Shown here piece by piece: positions 11,003-22,151 of a stretch of 64,000 nucleotides of DNA. Location: NCBI GenBank assembly GCA_033725935.1, contig MU867088.1:247827-311826 (forward strand). The letters run 5' to 3'. How positions within the stretch are numbered: the stretch's first letter is position 1; every line of letters begins with the position of its first letter. The notes below the pieces were generated by a model that ran no database searches, was not told where the DNA came from, and worked only from the letters and a program-made list of their open reading frames with translations. Both the position numbers and the translations under genes were made by a program. The DNA is from Cladorrhinum sp. PSN259. Lineage: Eukaryota > Ascomycota > Sordariomycetes > Sordariales > Podosporaceae.

Positions 11003-14000
11003 ATGGCACCAATAGGGATAGGTAGCTCTGCGGAACGGCCGTACCATCATGGCAGCGGCGGAGGTAGTGGCGGCGGTGGTGGCGGCGGCGGCGGTACAAG
11101 CAACAGCAACATCTCGAGCAGCAGTGGCGGTAACTCGAACGGAAAGGCCGCCGTAGTGCCGTCGGCCAAAACTCCGGGAACACCTCGAAGGGAACAGAGC
11201 TACAGACAGGAAAAGGCCGTGCAGGATCCGGCACTGAAAGACTATGTATGTTCTCTTATCCATCCATCCATCCATGCCATTTTTTGCATACCCGCATTTC
11301 CCCAGATTTTGGTTCCGATACCTACCCGATACATACCCGATTCCCCATAAACTCTCCTCTCCTTGCCTTCTTTTTTGCCTCACTCAGTCCCAGCCAAGCA
11401 CCTTGTTTGGATATGCATGTTGTGTGTATATATATGTGTTTGGATGGACGGTTAAGATGATGGTTGGACGGGCCGAAGTGTGCACAGTCCAGCTAGGTAT
11501 ACTTTATTTTCTAATCGTACATTGCATGTACATCACATATTTATCCATTCCGCGCACACAATCCCACATGGGGCTTGGCGGGGTTTTGAGAGGTTTGCTT
11601 TTCTTTGTTCTAAATTCAGGAACAGGAAGAAAAGAAAACATGAAAAGTTTCTGGTGGGATGATACATCACATGCTCACCCTCATTGTTTTTTCTTTTTTC
11701 TTTTGTTCTTTATTTTTTCGGGAGACGGGGGATTTTGGGCTGCGGAGAAGAACCCCCAATCCCGATTTTTCATGTGAGACATGGCTGACCATAGGGGCGT
11801 TTTTTTATTCACTTGTAGAGACTCGGAGACTGCATCGGAAAGGGGGCCTTCGGGTCCGTCTACAAGGCCTTTAATTGGGGGACCGGAGAAGCCGTGGCAG
11901 TCAAACAAATCAAGTTGGGCGATGTACCCAAGAGCGAGCTCCGTATGGTTGAGGTAAGTTTTGTTTGGTGTAAGTGTATTGGTTTGATATGAAACTGACT
12001 GACACCCACATGTTGCTTAATCTGTTCTATAGGTCGAAATTGATCTCCTGAAAAATCTTCATGTAAGTCTCGAAATGGTGGTGTGGTGTTGATTACGAAC
12101 AGCGCTAGCAGCTGTTGTGAGCCTTTGAGAAAGACATGAACTGACACGGATGGTAGCATGACAATATCGTAAAATATATTGGATTCGTCAAGACGGCAGA
12201 CTGCCTCAACATTATTCTCGAGTCCGTACACACAAGAATCCCCACTTGAAAGGGTGAACAACAACAAAACCGGCTGACACGTCATCCCCTCTCTCTTAGG
12301 TACTGCGAAAATGGATCACTGCATTCCATCTGTAAAGCGTACGGAAAGTTTCCCGAGAACCTTGTTGGTGTGTACATGACGCAGGTCCTTCAGGGGCTGC
12401 AGTACCTGCACGACCAGGGTGTTATTCATAGGGACATCAAGGGCGCCAATATCCTGACGACCAAGGATGGCACCGTCAAGCTTGCAGATTTTGGTGTCTC
12501 GACGAGCAACCTCGCCGGCCCTGACAAGGAGGCCCAGGTAGTCGGGACGCCGTACTGGATGGCACCCGAGATTATCCAGTTGTCGGGCGCTACGTCGGCT
12601 TCTGATATCTGGAGCGTCGGGTGTACCGTCATTGAGCTGTTGCAGGGCAAACCTCCTTACTACAACCTTGCTGCAATGCCTGCTTTGTTTGCTATTGTCA
12701 ATGACGATCATCCTCCTCTACCGGAGGGTGTTTCTCCAGTCAGTTTCATTCCTTGCTTTCACTGGCGGGGTGAAATGTTTGCTAATGCTTTCTTCTCCCA
12801 TAGGCCGCTCGTGATTTTCTTATGCAATGCTTCCAGAAGGATCCAAACCTACGAGTATCAGCAAGAAAGCTACTTCGACATCCTTGGATCACCGGCTGCC
12901 GACGAAGCGATGCGCCCGTTCCCAAGGCTCCCTCCAACTTTAGCCAAGCAGTTGAGGAAGTGAAGCAGTGGAACAAGGCACTTAAATCATCTGAACACAC
13001 CTCTAGAGTCTCGACGGGTTCTGATGGCGGTCATTTAATACCTCACCGTGCAAACCTGGCTACCTCTGCAAGGGGAGCGCTCTCGCTCGCAACGAAGCAG
13101 CGACCTACGGCAGATGCGTTTAGGTCCCCCGAACCTGCAGATGATGACAACTGGGATAACGATTTCGCTACGGCCATCTCACCGACGGCTCTCCATCTCC
13201 CACATGTCAAGGGCCAAGATAACTTTGGAGGACTTCTTTCAGGAGATCGTCTCAAGGCTTTTGCCTCCATTCAGGATTCTGAAAACTGGGATGATAATTT
13301 TGAGGGTGAGCTATTGACGATAAAGGGACCCAAGCACTGGTCGGATGCTTTTGAGACTCAGGAACAAACCATTCGACCTTTGGCCAAGAAGTCATCTGAC
13401 AGAAACCTTGAACGCAAACAAACGGGTGATGGCAGCGGCCACAGGAGACAAAAGAGCAGCAAATCAACAGGTCAATCATCCTCGTCACAGCAAAGGTCAC
13501 CCGTCAAGCAGGGTGGTGTCTCCAAATTCGAGCTTCCACCAAGACCTGATGTCATTTATCGGGAACAGTCGACGGATGATTATTCTGATCTCTTTGCCGA
13601 TAATGACCACGTCTTTGATCAAAGGAGGTTGAATAATACTTCCGCCATCAATAAAGATGTTGCTTCTGCTTCTACACCGCAGTTATTCCAACCGTCGGAT
13701 CTCACTACAAGCCTGTCAAGGTCATCTGCGAATTTGCAAGAGCGACCAGCCGGAGCTAGCATACGCAGAGCAAACTCTTCGAGGCCTTCTTTGTTGTTAC
13801 CACCTCCTCAGCCTCCTGTCAGGAGGGCGAGATCACAGCTTGAGATTACCAAGTTTGCGGAAGACGAAGGGGACGAGGACTTTTCGGATATTTTTGGTGG
13901 TGGGGATGCTTTTCCTGACCCTTCTGCTACGGAGGAGGGTAGTGATCGTGGTTCTGAGGATGGTATCACCCAGAATGCTGCTGCACAGCAACACCAGCTC

Positions 14001-16759
14001 GTTCTCAGCAGGTTATCGAATAATTCTTGGCTTGGTGATGATGAGGACGAGGATGATCCGTTTGCGATGATGGATCCTGGGTGGGATGAGATGGACCTCG
14101 CGGCGAATATTGCAAGAGACAGACATGCCAGGATGGCGGAACGAGTGGAAGATTTGGTGAGGTCAATGAAGATTAGCGAAGGAGAGGACATGCTGGCTGA
14201 TCTGGCGGAGGATTTGTTGGCGCTGCTGTGGGAGAATCCTGAAGTCAAGGATCTTATTATCAGCGCACATGGGCTGTTGCCTATTTTGGAGATTCTAGAG
14301 CCTTGTACGGTCAAGACGAGGCATCACATGATTTTGCAGTTGTTGAAGATCGTCAATGCGGTATGTTTTTATTATAAGTTGGTGGGGATGTCATTGACCT
14401 TTGCTGACAAAAGACACAGATCATCCTGGACGACGTCGAATTGCAAGAAAATCTCTGCTTCGTCGGCGGCATCCCGATAGTTACCAAGTTTGCCGCGCGA
14501 CAATATCCAAACGAGATCCGCCTCGAGGCTGCTGCGTTTGTTCGACAGATGTACCAGACTTCTACCTTGACGCTGCAAATGTTTGTCAGCGCGGGAGGTC
14601 TGAATGTCCTCGTCGAATTCCTCGACGAAGACTACGAGACATCCCAGGATTTAGTCCTCATCGGCGTGAACGGCATCTGGAACGTCTTTGAACTACAGGG
14701 ACCAACACCCAAAAACGACTTTTGCAGGATTTTCTCCAGAAGCAAGATCCTTGATCCCCTGGCTGCTATCTTGCACAAGGTGCTGGACGAGGATGACCAG
14801 AATGAACTCTCTGAGCTGATCGAAGGACGGATCGTCAATATTTTCCATTTGTTCTCGCAGGCTGAGGCTTATGTCAAAGAGGTGGTTGCTGAGCGGCAGG
14901 TACTCAAGACCGTTCTGAAGGACTTGAGGAGGATGACGCCCGCTCACCAGATTACCATGCTCAAGTTCATCAAGAACATGTCGCAGTGTTCTGCTGTTTT
15001 GGACGCATTACACTCTGCCGATGCCATTGACTTCTTGATTGACGTGCTGAGTCTATCAATGAAGAAGGGCCAGACGAATTTCAGGGAGATATCGAATCAG
15101 GTTTTGAACACAATGTTTAATCTCTGCCGACTGAGTAAAGAACGGCAGGAGTACGCAGCCAGCAACGGGATCATACCGCTGTTACTCAAGATAATGAGGA
15201 CTGATCGACCGCCAAAGGAGTTTGTTTTGCCCATACTCTGCGACATGGCGCATTCTGGCTCAAAGGGGAGGAGATACCTGTGGCAGAACTCTGGCCTGGA
15301 TTTTTATGTTTCGTTGTTGGCGGATCAGTACTGGCAGGTCACTGCTTTGGATGCGATTTTCGTTTGGTTGCAGGAGGAGACTGCCAAGGTGGAAAGTCAC
15401 TTGCTTAATGGTGGCGCCAACGGGGGCGGTTCGGGAGGATTCATGGCGGCCATCATGAGCTGTTTCAATCCCACCAAGGCGAACGCGTTCGATCCCAACT
15501 TGTTGGAGCCCTTGCTCAAAGTGCTCAGATTAAGTCCGGCCGTCGCTGCTAGTCTGGCTAAAGCGGAGATGTACGCTGGTATCGCTCAGAAGTTGACACA
15601 TAAGAAGGCGGTAGTCAGACTTAATCTGTTGAGGGTCGTGAGGAATATCATGGACGGGTGCGAGGCTAATAACTGCTCTATGAGTGGTTCTTCTTCTGGG
15701 TTGTCGTCGAGTTCTACTGGGTCGGGAAGGCAGCTGAGGATATTGTTTGATGATATCCAGGCTCTGGCTGATAAGGACCCCGCGGTGCTGGTCAGGAATT
15801 TGGCCTCGGAGCTCGTGAGGAGTCATTATCTCCATACTGAGCACGAGAACGCCATGGCTGCGCTCAGTGGGCTCGGATTGAGTGGGAGTGTTGTTGGTGG
15901 GGGGACGTCGGCTAGCTCTTCATCGAGGAGCAGGTCCGGTCCAAGACGGAATACTAGTTATACGCCGCCTGGATTACAATTGAGCATGTCGACGCCCATG
16001 ACTCCTACTGGAGGGTCAAGTAACCATCGGGCTTCGCAGTCTGCCGGTGGTCTAGGTAGTGCTGCGTATATTGAGGTCGCTGCTAGCACGCCGAAGAGAA
16101 CTGCCGTGGGGATGACGCAGGACCGCGAGGCGGCGCTGCTTTACAGACCGAGAAGCAGGGACGGGGTGGTGGCTACTTCTATTCCTAGGCGGGTAAGCCA
16201 GGACGCCGGGAACGGGAGCTCGGGTGGACTCATACCGGCCAGTCCTGGGGGCAGCAAGTCGAGGTTACCGAGGCAGTCTACTTCGCAGTTTGTGCGGCCG
16301 AGCTTGTCGTCGGCGATTTCTGCGCCTCCGATACCGATGATGAACAGGGAACGGAGCGACAGTTCGTTATCGAGTAAGGAGAATTACATCAGCAGCAGCA
16401 GCAGTCATGTACAGTTTGGACGGCTAAGATCCGGCTCGTCCATCTCACTGGCAGGTAGTCAATATTCGGCCTCGCCAACCGGCAGTGTGAGTTATCTGAG
16501 CGCAAGCGGGTACGGAGCCGGGTCGGGAGCAGGAGAAGGAGGAAGGAGGGGAAGCACGGTTGGGCTTTCGCAGTTTGGAAGCAGCTTGGGTTCCTCCACT
16601 AGGCCATATTCAGAAAGAGAATCCAGCATTAACCTTTCTGCCAGTGTTGGGAGCAGTGAGGGTGGTGGGAGTTATCAAAGCAGACCTCAGCGACCGAGGC
16701 GGAACAGTAGGGCGCCGAGCAGTAGTACCCCTGATGTGAGCAATAATAGGTGGTCTTAG
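11003..16759 (+). CDS. cdc-7: Septation initiation network kinase Cdc7/SepH
   Basis: Seven exons: 11003..11245, 11819..11953, 12033..12062, 12157..12221, 12300..12738, 12804..14360 and 14420..16759. They encode 1602 residues. A Gly/Ser-rich N-terminus (1-81) precedes a kinase domain at about 82-330: glycine loop GKGAFGSV, VAVK with K110, HRD with D203, DFG with D221, and GTPYWMAPE ending at 248. GVIHRDIKGANIL and the long C-terminus are typical of fungal SepH and fission-yeast Cdc7, the GTPase-controlled MAP4K-like kinase that starts septation at the spindle pole body. Three NWD/HWD-x-F motifs follow (about residues 420, 465 and 482). Helical ARM-like repeats lie at about 730-1200, and the tail is Ser-rich and low-complexity. 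The first intron is long (573 nt). Intron 4 uses a poor donor, GTCCGT, chosen because it restores LEYCENGSL. An open frame continues after the TAG (separate entry). Confidence 0.9.
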
Positions 16760-17125
16760 CGGGATCCATTACAGCCACAGCAGCAGGAAAATTCAGAGAG
16801 GGGGACTACTACTCCTACCAGGAATGGACATGGATATGGATATGGATATGGATATGGATATGGGTATGAGAGTGGGGGAAGTGCGGTGAGGGCTTCGGGA
16901 ACTGGTGTTGAGGGACGGACACCGACTAGGGCTGGTACTACGGGTACGGGCGGAAGGAGAAGAGGGATGAATAGGGATTCGGTTGAGCCTGTTACGCCTG
17001 CTTCTAGTGGTAGGAGGGGGGGAAATATTACTAGCCCGAGTAAGACCGGGAGAGGGGGACAGAGGGGTGGTGTTGGCGCTGGTATAGCTCCCCCTCCTCC
17101 TCCTGGTGGAGAGAAGAAACGGTAA
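16760..17125 (+). other. In-frame 121-codon extension after the cdc-7 stop
   Basis: Directly after TAG at 16757..16759 the same frame stays open for 121 codons, to TAA at 17123..17125. The translation has a Gln-rich start, five Gly-Tyr pairs encoded by GGATAT repeats, and Arg/Gly/Thr-rich sequence like the preceding tail. It ends with a proline run, APPPPPPGGEKKR. It has no ATG near its beginning, so it is not a separate gene. Two routes could add it to Cdc7: readthrough of TAG, or a short intron with donor GTGAGC at 16736 and an acceptor at 16786 (51 nt, frame-preserving). It may equally be 3' untranslated sequence left by a recent stop. Confidence 0.4.
16832..16861 (+). repeat. GGATAT hexanucleotide repeat
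   Basis: Five perfect GGATAT units lie 72 bp after the cdc-7 stop. The 6-bp unit keeps the cdc-7 frame and would encode Gly-Tyr repeats. Confidence 0.9.
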
Positions 17126-18250
17126 AGATTACGTTAAATTAGGGAAAGTTATGCTATTGAAGAAGGGGGGAAACGTCGGGGAGGGTGTTTTTTTTTCGAA
17201 AGAACAACGGACGAGACGGGATAAGGAAATGGGAATGGGAATGGGAAAACAAAAATAAACTACTACAACTGCATGTCATGAACGATATTTTCTTATACTA
17301 CACACAAACACACAAACACACTCACACACTCACACACTCACACACTCACACACTGACAAAAATTCTCTCTCTCTCTCTCTTATTGGGGTTTTATATACTT
17401 TGGCAAACTGGGAACTGGGCACTGGCAAGGAAATGGTTGGTTGGTTGGTTCAAGGGGAATTATTATGTTATATTTTGTTATGGCATGGCATGGCATGGCA
17501 TGGCAACGGAATTTATATATTTTATATGTATGACATTGCTTTGCTTTACTTACTTGACTCGCTTACTTACTTATTTTACTCGCTTACTTACCTTGTTTAC
17601 TGACTTACTTACTTACTTTAATTACTTACTGCTGGCACTGAAACTACTGGTACTAGTATTAGTACTGGTACTGGTACTGTGTTACTCGCATTTGGTCTTA
17701 GTCAGTGGTGAATTGGAGGGGGGAAAAACAAGCCAAAAAAGTCGTAACGGACGGACAAATTATTAAGTATTTTTTTTCTAATTCCTAAATTATCCATGTC
17801 AAGTTGTAAACGTGATTTATGTTTCGTGATAAAGTGATGAAAGTAGGCAGGTAGCTAATAGAAAGCAACACAACAAGGGCTTGTTGGATGATGGATGATG
17901 GGGTGGAGGAGGTGTGGTACATAACGGTGTCTCGTCTGGTGGTACGGATAGGGCGACTTGGTTTTAGTTGGAATAGATTGCGAACTTGAATAAAACTCTA
18001 CCAATGCACCTAAGACCCCGTGCTTATTATGGCTTTCTCGTCATTATTACTGCCTGCGTCCTACAATAATATACCTACCCACCCATGGGTGCAAAGCATC
18101 AGACCTCAAAGTTGGTAATCCCGAGCATAACAAAAACCCCAAACCACCCAAAAAGCAAAAGACATGTTACAGGAAAATATAGAATATTCGATTCCAGCAA
18201 ACGTCCAAGCTGACTATGTCCTTACGAGGTATACACCCTTTGCTCAACTC
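17126..18250. other. Microsatellite-rich convergent 3' region
   Basis: 1.1 kb between cdc-7 (+) and the golgin gene (-). It is unusually dense in simple repeats: CACACT-type hexamers at about 17303..17355, (TC)n at about 17366..17381, GGCAT pentamers at about 17481..17503, ACTT-type tetramers at about 17545..17632, and ACTGGT units at about 17640..17680. Open frames here are by-products of the repeats. No gene is seen. Confidence 0.75.
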
Positions 18251-20098
18251 TTAAACCTCAAAAATCTCACCAATCCCCTCCCCACCACCCCGTCTATTCT
18301 CAACCAAATCCAACCTCCACCCTTCCCAGTTATTCAATCCCCTCTTGATCTCCTTGATCCTCTCCAGCCTCTTCCTTTGATCCTCCTCCTGGGCCTTCCT
18401 AAAAGCCTCCTCATCAAACTCAAAATCCTCATCATCTAGCAATAATCCATCGTCCTGACTATGACTGTGAGCATGTCCATGCCCGTGATGCCCATGACCG
18501 TGACCATGACCATGGTGCTGATGTCCACCAGCACCACCAGTCAAAGCATTCAATCCACTAGCCAGCAGATCCCCGAGCCCGCCACCTCCTGCGGCAGGCT
18601 TCCTCCCGGCACCCCCCAAGTCAACATTCTCGAATCCAAGTCCACCAGCCTCCTCTGGACCAACCTGCATCTCCCTTCTCTTCTCAACCCAAACCCCCCT
18701 CCTCAAATCAGTATTCTCCGCTTCCAGCTCTCTGACTCTGCGTTCAAGTTTTTTCCTCTCCTCATCCTCCAACTCGTCTACCCCCTCGTCATCAGCAGCC
18801 AACCCACTTCCACCCTGCACATCCTTCTTTCTAAGTTTTAAATTCTCTGCTTCTACAACCTCCAGCTTCTCTTTGAGCTCAATCAACTCCTTATCTACCC
18901 TCTCCTTTTCTTTTCTGAGCGCCTGCGTCCGTCCATCTTGTTCCTTGTGTAGGGTAGTCAAAGCGCCCACCTTCTTCTCCAGCGCTTCAACTTTCTTGCT
19001 GAGTTCCTCTTTTTCAATCTTGAGTTCCTCATTCTCTTTTTCAAGTGTTTTCAACCTCGTCTCAGCGGAAGTCCTAGCTGACCCTTCCTTGATGGCTTTC
19101 TCTGAAGCCCTGTCCAACCCTCTCTTGAGATCTGACAATTCCCTCTGAGCGAGCGCCGCAGCCTTCTCAGCGCGCGCTAGTTTCTCTTCGAGAGCGGTGA
19201 TTTGTTCAGAAGGAGTAGAAGCTGAAACAGATAACCGTTCCACCTGCGCGCGCAACCTCGACATCTCGAGCTCCATCGTCTCTATTGTGGCTGATTTCGA
19301 GGAGAGCTGGTGTTCTAGCTCCGTGGTAGAAGGGAAAGAGATGGAAGGGGAGGAACCGTGTCCGCGGGCTACGGCGGGACGGGAGAGCTGGGATTGGAGC
19401 TGGGCGTTTTGTCGTTGGAGGGAGAGGATTTCGTTTTTCTGTATACGGTAACACGATTAATATGCGGTGAAAGAAAGGGGTGGTTTGGAAACAAACATAC
19501 CAACTTCTCCTGCTCTCCATCCGCATCCGTCGCATTCTCACCCTCTCTCAAATCAGCGAGCTCGCTCTCGGCCTTCTGCCATCTCCTCTCAGCGTCCTGC
19601 GCTTCCTTTTCCAATCGTTTATTCTCCTTCTCCAGCTCTTCAATCCTCCCAACATGCTTTCGGTAAATATCCGGCGCCGTCTCGCCCTCGGGACTGAACA
19701 GGCCAGGCGACAAAGGTCCCTGTCTGAACGAGGTAGACCGAGCTTTCGACTGCTGCGAGAGAGAAGGAAGTGGTTGTACGGGGGACGCAACCTTGTCTTC
19801 GCCTTCGCCTTCTGCCTCTACCTCACCCTCGACCGGAGGGACAACATCATCTGCAGGAGGTGGGGGAAACGGCTCGGTCGCGGGCTCTGGTGTGGACGAA
19901 ACCTCGGGGGTGTCTTCTTTCTTTGATGCCGAACCGCCGCCCTTCTTCTTTTTCTTCAATGCCTCAACCTGGTACCATGAACAATAATTCAGTAGCTGTT
20001 CTAATTGTATTGGCTGATCGCGTGCATGACCATTAACTACATACCCTCTTCTTAGCTGCAGCTAGCTTCTCGGCTTTGGCCTTTTCCTCGTCCGCCAT
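18251..20098 (-). CDS. GM130/Bug1-like cis-Golgi golgin
   Basis: Three exons on the minus strand, 20098..20045, 19968..19501 and 19438..18251, give 569 residues. The N-terminus reads KLAAAKKRVEALKKKKK, which closely resembles the basic helix of GM130-type golgins that binds p115/Uso1. A Pro/Glu-rich linker follows. A long coiled coil runs from about residue 100 to 400 (KNEILSLQRQNAQLQ, ELKIEKEELSKKVEALEKK). Then comes a Gly-rich patch, a histidine/glycine tract near residue 475-500, and a charged helix with RLERIKEIKRGLNNWEGW. The chain ends with the hydrophobic tail GIGEIFEV. In yeast, Bug1 pairs with the GRASP protein Grh1 at the cis-Golgi, and a hydrophobic C-terminus would suit a GRASP PDZ pocket. 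Fungal databases often call such proteins M protein repeat proteins. The golgin assignment is inference from both ends plus the coiled coil. Confidence 0.75.
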
Positions 20099-20587
20099 GA
20101 TGGATGCAATTGAGTGTGCAAATTGAGATGCGGGTTATTTAGTTGCTGTCGCTGCACTGAATCGCTATCTGGATTTAAAACAGAGGTTTGTCCGAGGAGC
20201 TGTTGTGTTTGTTCAGAACCGCGAGGAAGCGGGCAACGACGAAGGTGGCATCTCCAACAGCGGGACGCTGCTGTAACCAGGGGTGCCTTGAGAACCCAGT
20301 ACGCCCAATGTGCTAACCCCCTGGTTCAGCCACAAGGGTGCTTAACACTGACGACGTTCCTCCTGAATCACTGAGTTGGGTTAGGGTTATGTATGGTACA
20401 GCAACCGTAAAACTCTATTTCTTCCATGGGGGTCAGAAACACCACCTTCAGCCCAAAATCTGCATCACCAAATTTGGAAATTTTCAAGAGGCCAAGAATT
20501 AAATAAGCCTATATCAATCTCATTGGATATCACCAAAAACAGAAAAGTTCACAAATATTCCCGGCATTTCACCCACAGCCTCACACC
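20099..20587. other. Divergent promoter between golgin and BMT6
   Basis: 489 bp shared by two divergent genes. It contains a 9-bp inverted repeat, AACCAGGGG at 20275..20283 and CCCCTGGTT at 20318..20326, and a telobox-like TTAGGGTT at 20381..20388. The stretch in front of the BMT6 ATG is CA-rich. Confidence 0.6.
20381..20388 (+). promoter_or_regulatory. Telobox-like TTAGGGTT motif
   Basis: TTGGGTTAGGGTTA begins at about 20377, roughly 200 bp upstream of the rRNA methyltransferase gene. Telobox motifs bound by Tbf1-type Myb proteins are common in promoters of fungal ribosome-biogenesis genes. The link here rests only on position. Confidence 0.35.
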
Positions 20588-21952
20588 ATGGTGGCCCCTC
20601 CAAAGAAAAGAGCCCCTCACAAGGCCATTCATTACCGGACAAGAGACAAAGGCCAATTCAGAAATGGTTCCAAGTCAGGAGGACCAGAGGGAGGAGATAT
20701 TCAAGATGAAAAAGAATCATCACCTGAGAACATCAACACCACAAAACACAACCAGCAGCTCCTCGACATCTTCCGCAACACGTACTACGAGCTCCTCACC
20801 TCCTCAGACTTCACCCCCAAGCTCCAAGCAGTAAAACAGGCCCTATTCGAGAGAGACTTCGCCAAGGCCTTTGGTGATCCAGAAAACCTCGAGATCTACG
20901 CGGCGAGATGGAGTCCCACCAGAGCGTTATGCTACGCTTCCGTCTTTGCAGGAATCAAGGACAAACTGGACAAGATCTTGACCCCCTTACCTCCTCCCAC
21001 CACTTCTCAGCAATCTTCAGCACCATCAGAAGACACTTTCGAGAGAACCACTTCTTCTTCTTCTTCTCCACCATCAGAAGACACTTCCAAGAGAACCCCT
21101 TCTTCTTCTTATTTTTCTTCTTCTTCTTCACCTTCAGAGAACCCAGAAGAACCCTCAGAGCCAGAAGAGAGCACCAGTACCCACCACCACCACCACCACC
21201 ACCACCTTCAAGTCCTCTCAATAGGAGGCTGCGCGGCAGAACTCGTCGCCTTCGGTTCCCTCCTCTCAGCTTTTCCCCCTTCGACCTCTGGCTCTCTGAC
21301 TCTCCTCGACTCTGGCCCCTGGGAGGACGTGATCGCCTCGCTAACATCAACAATCACCACCCCGCCGCCCGTATCCAAATACGCCTCGGCGGCAGCCAAG
21401 GCCCGCGGGCCGGGGACCGCCCTGATACATCCTCCGTCCCGGTTACTTTCTTCAACTTTTTTGCAAAAGGACGTGCTGGCTCTCGGTCCCGAAGGATTAT
21501 CTTCAATAATCGGCGGCGACGACGACAACAACAACAACAAACCAGCACTGATAACGCTCCTCTTCACCCTGAACGAACTGTTCACCGCCTCGGGGATAGG
21601 AAAGACCACAAAGTTCCTGCTAGACTTGACCTCGGTCGCTCCCTTCGGTTCTTTGCTTTTAGTCGTCGACAGCCCGGGATCGTACTCGGAGACAACCATA
21701 GGTAAAGAGGAATCCAAAAAGAAGTATCCGATGCAATGGCTTCTTGACCGGATCATCCTGGGAACTCAAAAGGAACCGGTTGCGGGTAGGAGGTGGAAGA
21801 AGCTGGAGTCGCACGATAGTGTCTGGTTCAGACTGGACCAAAGGGAGAAGAAGCTGGATTACCCCATCGCGCTGGAGAACATGAGGTACCAGATGCATCT
21901 TTACAGGGTGGTGGATGCTAGTCTTCCTGAAGAGGATAGTGATGATGAATAG
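20588..21952 (+). CDS. 25S rRNA (uridine-N3)-methyltransferase, Bmt6 family
   Basis: A single exon encodes 454 residues. The order of segments matches the Bmt6 (yeast YLR063W-type) family. A basic N-terminus is followed by the helical block LLDIFRNTYYELLTSSDF and the RWSPTRALCYASVF motif. Strand motif I of a SAM-dependent Rossmann fold is LQVLSIGGCAAELVAFGSLL (about residue 208-228). Then come SLTLLDSGPW, LITLLFTLNELF and the C-terminal ESHDSVWFRLD and LENMRYQMHLYRV. Bmt6 methylates a uridine of 25S rRNA in the nucleolus. An insert between the N-terminal block and motif I is almost entirely Ser, Pro, Glu and Thr and ends in eight His directly before motif I. This insert makes the protein longer than the yeast enzyme. 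Confidence 0.85.
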   Translation: MVAPPKKRAPHKAIHYRTRDKGQFRNGSKSGGPEGGDIQDEKESSPENINTTKHNQQLLDIFRNTYYELLTSSDFTPKLQAVKQALFERDFAKAFGDPENLEIYAARWSPTRALCYASVFAGIKDKLDKILTPLPPPTTSQQSSAPSEDTFERTTSSSSSPPSEDTSKRTPSSSYFSSSSSPSENPEEPSEPEESTSTHHHHHHHHLQVLSIGGCAAELVAFGSLLSAFPPSTSGSLTLLDSGPWEDVIASLTSTITTPPPVSKYASAAAKARGPGTALIHPPSRLLSSTFLQKDVLALGPEGLSSIIGGDDDNNNNKPALITLLFTLNELFTASGIGKTTKFLLDLTSVAPFGSLLLVVDSPGSYSETTIGKEESKKKYPMQWLLDRIILGTQKEPVAGRRWKKLESHDSVWFRLDQREKKLDYPIALENMRYQMHLYRVVDASLPEEDSDDE

Positions 21953-22151
21953 TTGGAACGAAACAAAAATAAAAACATGCTCCATCACATTATTCATTCA
22001 CTGTCTTGTTGCTTGTTACTACTGATGCTTCCATTACTCATGCCTCACTCTCTCACTATTCACACTCTCGACATGTCATGCTATTATTCATGCTATTCCA
22101 TGCTATACTCAATATATCAAAAACCCCCCCCCATTAAGTATGTCGATTCAA

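Noticed and set aside
11819..14578. cdc-7 as a frameshifted pseudogene
   Set aside because: The kinase domain is spread over several frames, but each break coincides with splice signals and phases agree; all catalytic residues are present.
16886..17125. Separate small gene after cdc-7
   Set aside because: It has no ATG at its beginning, is in frame with cdc-7 and resembles its tail, so I treat it as a possible extension rather than a gene.
17185..17766. 193-codon ORF in the cdc-7 3' flank
   Set aside because: It translates stacked microsatellites (CACACT, TC, CTTA, ACTGGT) and shows no conserved content.
20375..20390. Interstitial telomere
   Set aside because: Only one to two TTAGGG-like units are present; a promoter telobox explains it better.
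20908..21705. 265-codon plus-strand ORF within BMT6
   Set aside because: It overlaps the BMT6 frame, which carries the conserved methyltransferase motifs; the other frame is a low-complexity shadow.
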